From: Cupriavidus pinatubonensis
GTDB lineage: Bacteria > Pseudomonadota > Gammaproteobacteria > Burkholderiales > Burkholderiaceae
Reading direction: 5' to 3'
DNA length: 64,000 bases
Assembly: GCF_019602855.1 (NCBI RefSeq)
Contig: NZ_CP080766.1
Span: 1,178,001-1,242,000 of the forward strand
A program made the position numbers and the translations under genes. Below the pieces are notes generated by a model, which saw nothing but the letters and a program-made list of their open reading frames with translations, ran no database searches and was not told the DNA's origin. Shown here piece after piece: positions 59,185 through 64,000 of this stretch (its first letter is position 1; each line of letters begins with the position of its first letter).

Positions 59185-59844
59185 TCAGACCTTCACCACG
59201 CGCTTGACGAACAGGCCCGGCGTCACGATGTGCTCGGGATCCAGCTCGCCCAGTTCCACCACGTGGCTCACCTGCACGATGGGGCACTTGGCAGCCATGG
59301 CCATGATCGGGCCGAAGTTGCGAGCGGTCTTGCGATACGTCAGGTTGCCCCAGCGGTCGGCCTTGTCGGCCTTGATCAGGGCGAAGTCGGCGTGAATGGG
59401 CTTTTCGAAAACATAGCCCTGGCCGTCGATGATGCGCGTTTCCTTGCCTTCGGCCAGCGGCGTGCCGTAGGCCGTGCGCGTGAAGAAACCGCCGATGCCG
59501 GCACCGGCGGCGCGGATGCGCTCGGCCAGGTTGCCCTGCGGCACCAGTTCCAGTTCGATTTCGCCAGCGTGGTACAGCGAGTCGAACACGTACGAGTCCG
59601 TCTGGCGCGGGAACGAACAGATGATCTTGCGCACGCGTTTGGTCTTCAGCAGCGCGGCCAGGCCGGTGTCGCCGTTGCCGGCGTTGTTGTTGACGATGGT
59701 GAGGTCGCGCGCGCCTTGGGCGATCAGGGCATCGATCAGTTCAGCGGGCATGCCTGCCATGCCGAAACCGCCGATCAGGATCGTGGCGCCGTCGTGGATG
59801 CCGGCCACCGCCGCTTCCACCGAGTCGAATAGCTTGTTGATCAC
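59185..59844 (-). CDS. pcaI: 3-oxoadipate CoA-transferase subunit A
   Basis: The A subunit (219 residues) binds CoA; INKLFDSVEAAVAGIHDGAT and ILIGGFGMAGMPAELIDALI are the family N-terminus and glycine-rich loop, and GNGDTGLAALLKTKRVRKII follows. The start is a GTG at 59844. The frame is open to 59988, but that part lacks homology. It is the first gene of pcaI-pcaJ-pcaF. A 160-bp leader separates it from candidate operator sequences at 60007-60040. Confidence 0.93.
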   Translation of the reverse strand: MINKLFDSVEAAVAGIHDGATILIGGFGMAGMPAELIDALIAQGARDLTIVNNNAGNGDTGLAALLKTKRVRKIICSFPRQTDSYVFDSLYHAGEIELELVPQGNLAERIRAAGAGIGGFFTRTAYGTPLAEGKETRIIDGQGYVFEKPIHADFALIKADKADRWGNLTYRKTARNFGPIMAMAAKCPIVQVSHVVELGELDPEHIVTPGLFVKRVVKV

Positions 59845-60006
59845 TTGCGTTCCAGTCCGGGTAGAGGTCTGGCAGGTGCCGGAACCGGCCGCAAGGCGCG
59901 GCGCGCAAAAACTGTCTCCGGGCATGCCTGCCGGACGGGCGTCTGGCGCAAGCACCGGTGATGGCGCACTAGCCAAGACGTGTTCCAACAGAAGTGCGTC
60001 AGTTTT

Positions 60007-60040
60007 GTTCTAATTACGAACTTGAATTCGCACTATGAAC
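60007..60040 (-). promoter_or_regulatory. candidate pca promoter/operator
   Basis: Three GTTC/GAAC half-sites lie close together: GTTC (60007-60010), GAAC (60018-60021) and GAAC (60037-60040). The last, with GCACTATGAAC, resembles in part the 15-base PcaR site reported for pseudomonad pcaIJ. An IclR-type regulator is a reasonable guess; the regulator gene is not in the window. Confidence 0.35.
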
Positions 60041-60353
60041 AGAGTACACCTCGCGACAAATGCGGGTCAAGACAACGGTAAAGAGCTTGTCCGGTAATCG
60101 GCCGCACTCGATTTAAGGAGGCCCATAGATGGAGGGTGCGATACACCGAGGGCCTCATTCAGCGCCTGTAGGACAGAGCCGACGCCACAATCGGCCCGGC
60201 TTCGATACGGCCGCGGATCCCCGTTGCCTATGCTTGCCTCAAGACATGCCACATGGCAACCGCCATCGGACCACCCGGCACGCCCCGGCAAGTCTGAAGA
60301 CAACGAGTCAGGCCCCCAGGGCCTGACCAGAACAGCCAGAGGAGTCGGACATC
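60041..60353. other. intergenic region between pcaI and a small gene
   Basis: 313 bp. A 65-codon frame at 60129-60326 has a good AAGGAG site, but its third-position G/C content is far below that of nearby genes and its translation looks random, so I do not call it. CAGGCCC..GGGCCTG (60309-60325) is a short perfect hairpin just before the next gene. Confidence 0.4.
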
Positions 60354-60599
60354 ATGGCACGCGCAATCGCCATCCCGCGCCACCCCAGTCCCTCAAGGAC
60401 CTTCAATAATAGTCATCACGATGCGCTGGAACGGATTCTGCGTACCACGCGGCAACACTGGAAGCTTGACGTCCCGCCAGCCGAGCCGGCTCCGCAAATG
60501 CCCACGCCGCGCACGCGTGTGCGCCTGCCGCGCCTGGCAGCCCGCGCGTTCGAAGCGCAGATCATGGCGATCCGCTGTCAACAGGTCTTCACGGCCTGA
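60354..60599 (+). CDS. small basic uncharacterised protein (81 residues)
   Basis: I do not recognise it. AGGAG lies 9 bases before the ATG. The codons favour G/C at third positions. The product is rich in Arg and Pro (MPTPRTRVRLPRLAARAFEA), with a helical start (DALERILRTTRQHW), and no signal or membrane segment. It converges on sbcC, 14 bp away. It is probably a real gene but could be a chance frame. Confidence 0.55.
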   Translation: MARAIAIPRHPSPSRTFNNSHHDALERILRTTRQHWKLDVPPAEPAPQMPTPRTRVRLPRLAARAFEAQIMAIRCQQVFTA

Positions 60600-60613
60600 C
60601 CCCACCATCGCGA

Positions 60614-63600
60614 TCAGGGCAACTGCATCACCGCGCGACTGCCCGCAGCGCCAGGCTTGACTTCGAGCCGAACGTCGATGCGTTCGCGCAGTTCAGCGAC
60701 GTGCGAGATGATCCCCACCAGCCGTCCGGCCTGCTGCAGGTCCAGCAATGTACGGATCGCGAAGTCCAGGCTTTCCGGATCGAGCGTACCGAAGCCTTCG
60801 TCGACGAACAGCGTGTCGAGCTGGATGCCGCCCGAGCGCGACTGCACCACGTCGGCCAGCCCCAGCGCCAGCGACAGGGACGCGAGGAACCCCTCGCCGC
60901 CCGACAGCGTGTTGGCCGGCCGCGCCGCGCCGGTGTCATAGTCGAACACTTCCAGATCGAGGCCGCCGGCCGAGCGCTGGTCGGTCTGCTCGCGTACGCG
61001 CTGCAGCGTATAGCGGCCCCGGCTCATCGCCAGCAGGCGCACGGACGCCGCTTCCAGTACCTCGTCGAGCAAGGTGGCCAGCACAAAACGCTGGAACGTC
61101 ATGCGGCGCGGATTGTTGCCGTTGGCAACCTCCGCCAGGCGCCCGAGCACCGCGTAGCGCGCCTCTATCTCGCTGTTGGCGGCTGCCAGTGCATCGAGCT
61201 GCCGCTGGCATTGCAGCAGGTTGTCACGCATGCGGCCCCGATCGGCTTGCCGCCGGACCAGGTCTTCGACACCGGCGGCGGCGGTCGACGCAGCAGTACG
61301 CAAGCCATCGATGTCCGGGGCCGATAGCCCTTCGGCCGCCGCAATCGCACGTGAAAGGCCGTGCGCGGCCACCGCGAGTGCTTCGTCGTACCTGCGCACC
61401 GCATCATCCAGCCCTTCCATTGCCGCGGCATCGAGCCGTGCCGCGCTGAATGCCGCCATGTCGGCAAACCCCGACGCTGCCAGCATGGCATCCGCCGCGC
61501 TGCGGGCCTCTTGCAGACGTTCGCCTGTCCGGACCTGCGTCGCCAATGCGGACTGGCTGGCCGCTTCGGCGCGCGCCAGCGCCGCCGTGGCGTGCTTGTC
61601 GGCCGCCTGCGCCGACTCAAGAGCGGCGACAAGCACGGCCATCTGCTTGCGCACCTGCTGAAGCGCGGCTTCGATCGCTTGCGGAACGCGTAAATCTTCC
61701 GGCAACTGGGCACAGGCTGCGCGCCACTCGCCCTGCAGTTGGGCAAGCGCCTGCGCCGCGGATTCCACCGCCGCGCAGGCCTTGCGGTGGAGGTCATCAG
61801 CGGTAGCCAGCGCTGAACGCCGTTCCTCAATGACCGCCGGCATGCGTTGCAGCCGGGCAGCCGAAGCCTGTGCCGCCGCCAGATCGCGCTCAAGCTCCGC
61901 CGTCTGTGCCGCCAGGGCCTGCGCCGTCGACTCCACGGTGCGCAGCGCACCATCGCCGATATCCGCTTCGAGTTCCGCGAGTTGCTCTGACAGCCGCTCG
62001 ACGTCCGCCTGCGCGGCGTGCCGGGCATTAGCAGCGCGCAGCACGAGATCATCGGCCTCTCGCGAGGCGATCCGCGCATGTTCAAGCGCATCATCCGATA
62101 CCAGTTCGCCGCTGTGTTGCGCCAGCGACGGATGATCGGTCCCGCCGCACACGGGACATGTGTCCCCCGCTGTCAGTGCGGCAGCCAGGCGCGCGGCCTG
62201 TCCGGTGCGCCATGCCGATTCGGTGGCGGCCAGCACCGCGCGCGCGGACTCACGGCCGGTTGCGGCACGCGTAGCCGCAGCGTCGCTACGCGCAAACGCC
62301 TCGCGGGCTTTTGCCACCGCCTGTCCGGTCTGCCGGTAGCGGGCAATCTGCTTTGCACGCGCCTGCACAGCCTGCAGTTGCAGGCTCAGCGCCTGCGCCT
62401 GTGCGGCGAGCATCTGGGCGCGCCGCTGTTCCTCTTCGGACGAGGCCAGCTCCGCTTGCCGCTGCGCCAGCGACTGCGCGGCACGATCCCGCGCGGCGAC
62501 GGTATCGCCCTGCTGCTTCTGCGCCGCATCAAGTGACTGGCGCAAGCTGCCGAGCTGACGCGCGCGCGGCAGCAGCGCCTCGAATTCCATCACGCGGCGC
62601 TGCGCGGCTTCACGCGCGTCACCGCGCGCAAGCTCTGCCTGCAGCCGTTCGCCCGAGTGGGCCGCCTCGGCCTGCTGCTGCCGCAGCGCGCCAGCCGCCT
62701 GCTCCACGGCGCCCTGCGCGGTTTGCTGGTCTCGTTGGGCAGTCTCCATCTGCTGGACGGCAGGCCACGCCTGCGCGGCGCGCCGCGCCGCCTGCAAACG
62801 CACGCGCTGTTCGTCGACCGTCGCCTTGCGGGCCAGCAAGGCATCGTGAGCAGCTTGCGCGTCGGCACGTTCGCGCAGCCGCGCCTCGACCTGCTCGCCG
62901 GCCTGCAGCGCCGACTGCGCAGCAGCCAGCGTGGCACGCGCAGCCTGTTCCTGCTGTTGCAGGTCGCCCAGTTCCTGCTGGAGCTGGGCGATGCCTGCAG
63001 CCAGCGTTTCCGTCGATTCCATCTCGAATTGCCCGAGCAGCGCCTGGCGCTGGTCGCCGATGCGCTCGGCTTCGCGCTTGATGCCGGCCGCTTCGCCTTT
63101 CAGCAACTCTTCCACGCGCCGGTACAGCTCGGTGCGGAACAGGCGCTCCAGGATCGATTGCCGCGCCTGCGAGCTCGCGGTCAGCAGTTCGCGGAAGCGT
63201 CCCTGCGGCAGCACGATGACCTGGCGGAACTGTGCGCTGTCAAAGCCCAGCAGTTCGCGGACGGCCTCGGTGACCTTGGCCGGCTGCCCGGCTTTGCTGA
63301 CCCAGCCGTCACCGTCCCATGCGTCGAGCTGGGCCTTCGGGGTCTCGTTGACCATGCCTTCGCCACGCTGCTTCGGCCGCTCCTGCGCGGGAGAACGCAC
63401 GACGCGGTAGCGCTTTTCGCCAAGGCTGAATTCGAGCGCGACTTCCGTGCGCAATCCGGGCGCGGCGTTGGCGCTGCGCATGGCCTGCGCGCTGCGTTCG
63501 CCGCCGGAAGTATCGCCATAGAGTGCGAAGCAGACCGCATCGAGCAGCGTGGTCTTACCGGCACCTGTAGGCCCGTGAATCAGGAAGAAGGCCTGCTCGC

Positions 63601-63676
63601 CCAGGCGCGTGAAATCGATTGCCTCAGTGCCGGAAAACGGCCCGAAGGCCTGCATTGTCAGGTGCAGGGGTCTCAT
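60614..63676 (-). CDS. sbcC: SbcCD nuclease ATPase subunit
   Basis: SbcC is the SMC/Rad50-like ATPase of the SbcCD nuclease, which cuts hairpins and palindromes and processes blocked DNA ends. The N-terminal Walker A is GPTGAGKTTLLDAVCFALYG (near residues 34-53). Long Gln/Ala-rich coiled coils flank a CPVCGG zinc hook near residue 510. The C-terminal ABC signature (NTLSGGEGFLASLSLALGLA) and Walker B (LDTLFVDEGFGTLDPESLD) complete the ATPase. At 1020 residues it is full length. Its ATG overlaps the sbcD stop (ATGA). Confidence 0.96.
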   Translation of the reverse strand: MRPLHLTMQAFGPFSGTEAIDFTRLGEQAFFLIHGPTGAGKTTLLDAVCFALYGDTSGGERSAQAMRSANAAPGLRTEVALEFSLGEKRYRVVRSPAQERPKQRGEGMVNETPKAQLDAWDGDGWVSKAGQPAKVTEAVRELLGFDSAQFRQVIVLPQGRFRELLTASSQARQSILERLFRTELYRRVEELLKGEAAGIKREAERIGDQRQALLGQFEMESTETLAAGIAQLQQELGDLQQQEQAARATLAAAQSALQAGEQVEARLRERADAQAAHDALLARKATVDEQRVRLQAARRAAQAWPAVQQMETAQRDQQTAQGAVEQAAGALRQQQAEAAHSGERLQAELARGDAREAAQRRVMEFEALLPRARQLGSLRQSLDAAQKQQGDTVAARDRAAQSLAQRQAELASSEEEQRRAQMLAAQAQALSLQLQAVQARAKQIARYRQTGQAVAKAREAFARSDAAATRAATGRESARAVLAATESAWRTGQAARLAAALTAGDTCPVCGGTDHPSLAQHSGELVSDDALEHARIASREADDLVLRAANARHAAQADVERLSEQLAELEADIGDGALRTVESTAQALAAQTAELERDLAAAQASAARLQRMPAVIEERRSALATADDLHRKACAAVESAAQALAQLQGEWRAACAQLPEDLRVPQAIEAALQQVRKQMAVLVAALESAQAADKHATAALARAEAASQSALATQVRTGERLQEARSAADAMLAASGFADMAAFSAARLDAAAMEGLDDAVRRYDEALAVAAHGLSRAIAAAEGLSAPDIDGLRTAASTAAAGVEDLVRRQADRGRMRDNLLQCQRQLDALAAANSEIEARYAVLGRLAEVANGNNPRRMTFQRFVLATLLDEVLEAASVRLLAMSRGRYTLQRVREQTDQRSAGGLDLEVFDYDTGAARPANTLSGGEGFLASLSLALGLADVVQSRSGGIQLDTLFVDEGFGTLDPESLDFAIRTLLDLQQAGRLVGIISHVAELRERIDVRLEVKPGAAGSRAVMQLP

Positions 63677-64000
63677 GCGGACTCCCGCTGTGCCGCGGCC
63701 ATGCCGGCCAGCACCTGTTCCAGCGCGCCACGCTGGCCATCATCGAGTTCCGCATCGACCACTTCGCGGAAGAAGCTCGCGAAGAGCTCGCCCGTGCTTT
63801 GTTCGCGCAGGCGCCGCGCCGCATCGCCGGCTACACCGCCGCGTGCCAGCACGGTGCGCTCGACCGCGAGCGCGTTGGGATAAGCCTGCCGCAGCTTCGC
63901 CATCGGGTCCAGCAGCGCGCCGGTGTCCGTCAGGCGTGCATAGACATAGTCATCACGTCGCGCGTCATCGGCGGCAGCGGCGATCAGCTCGCTGAGTTTG
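63673..64000 (-). CDS. sbcD: SbcCD nuclease subunit SbcD (3' end only)
   Basis: The last ~108 residues of SbcD, cut by the window end. DDYVYARLTDTGALLDPMAK and LRQAYPNALAVER are the conserved C-terminal capping region of the Mre11-like nuclease; a helical tail follows. It precedes and overlaps sbcC by 4 bp, the usual sbcD-sbcC arrangement. The phosphoesterase active site lies outside the window. Confidence 0.92.
   Translation of the reverse strand, partial: KLSELIAAAADDARRDDYVYARLTDTGALLDPMAKLRQAYPNALAVERTVLARGGVAGDAARRLREQSTGELFASFFREVVDAELDDGQRGALEQVLAGMAAAQRESA

Noticed and set aside
60129..60326. A possible 65-residue gene with a good AAGGAG site
   Set aside because: Its third-position G/C content is low for this genome and its composition looks random; the site alone is not enough.

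Overview
The window comes from a high-GC betaproteobacterium of the Burkholderiales, most likely Cupriavidus or a close relative (Ralstonia). The reasons are the class I FlhDC flagellar master regulator, a fliA gene inside a flhB-flhA-flhF-flhG-fliA-flhE operon, a Bug/TctC-type solute-binding protein, a short H-NS protein with a GRGKRP core, and strong G/C bias at third codon positions. The genus call is inference; no rRNA or other phylogenetic marker lies in the window.

Layout. 1-1955: the 3' part of an RND efflux pump gene. 2156-6878: a partial histidine utilisation operon (hutU, hutH, APC permease), read leftward behind a perfect HutC-type palindrome. 7416-18338: flagellar rod, hook and hook-junction genes flgB to flgL, read leftward. 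flgKL has its own consensus FliA promoter and an intrinsic terminator. 18578-20252: flgA, flgM and flgN, read rightward. 20265-21494: a flavin-dependent halogenase-like gene embedded in the flagellar locus. 21799-29508: the export/regulatory operon flhB-flhA-flhF-flhG-fliA-flhE behind a near-consensus FliA promoter, so FliA probably amplifies its own gene. 29788-39126: the flhDC-motAB-cheAWRDBYZ master-regulator, motor and chemotaxis cluster. 39496-49035: an accessory chemotaxis cluster with two transducers, an Aer-like redox/PAS receptor, a second CheW, a second CheY, an EAL phosphodiesterase and an unknown 255-residue protein.

49568-64000 is metabolic and housekeeping DNA. It holds an H-NS-like protein, galE, a catalytically degenerate tyrosine-recombinase-like protein, an NTF2-like protein, a nitronate monooxygenase, a PadR regulator and a small unknown protein. 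These are followed by a Bug/TctC binding protein, an SDR dehydrogenase, the beta-ketoadipate genes pcaF-pcaJ-pcaI, another small unknown protein, sbcC, and the 3' end of sbcD, which is cut by the window end.

How it works together. FlhDC (class I) should switch on the hook-basal-body and export genes. FlgM holds FliA until the hook is complete. FliA then transcribes flgKL and, from its promoter ahead of flhB, more of its own operon. The Che proteins link the transducers to MotAB-driven rotation. The EAL protein ties the cluster to c-di-GMP turnover. The least ordinary parts are the ~400-residue C-terminal extension of FlhF, an FlhG that has lost both Walker A lysines, the halogenase-like enzyme, the unknown chemotaxis-cluster protein, and a 470-bp identical block shared by two receptor genes.
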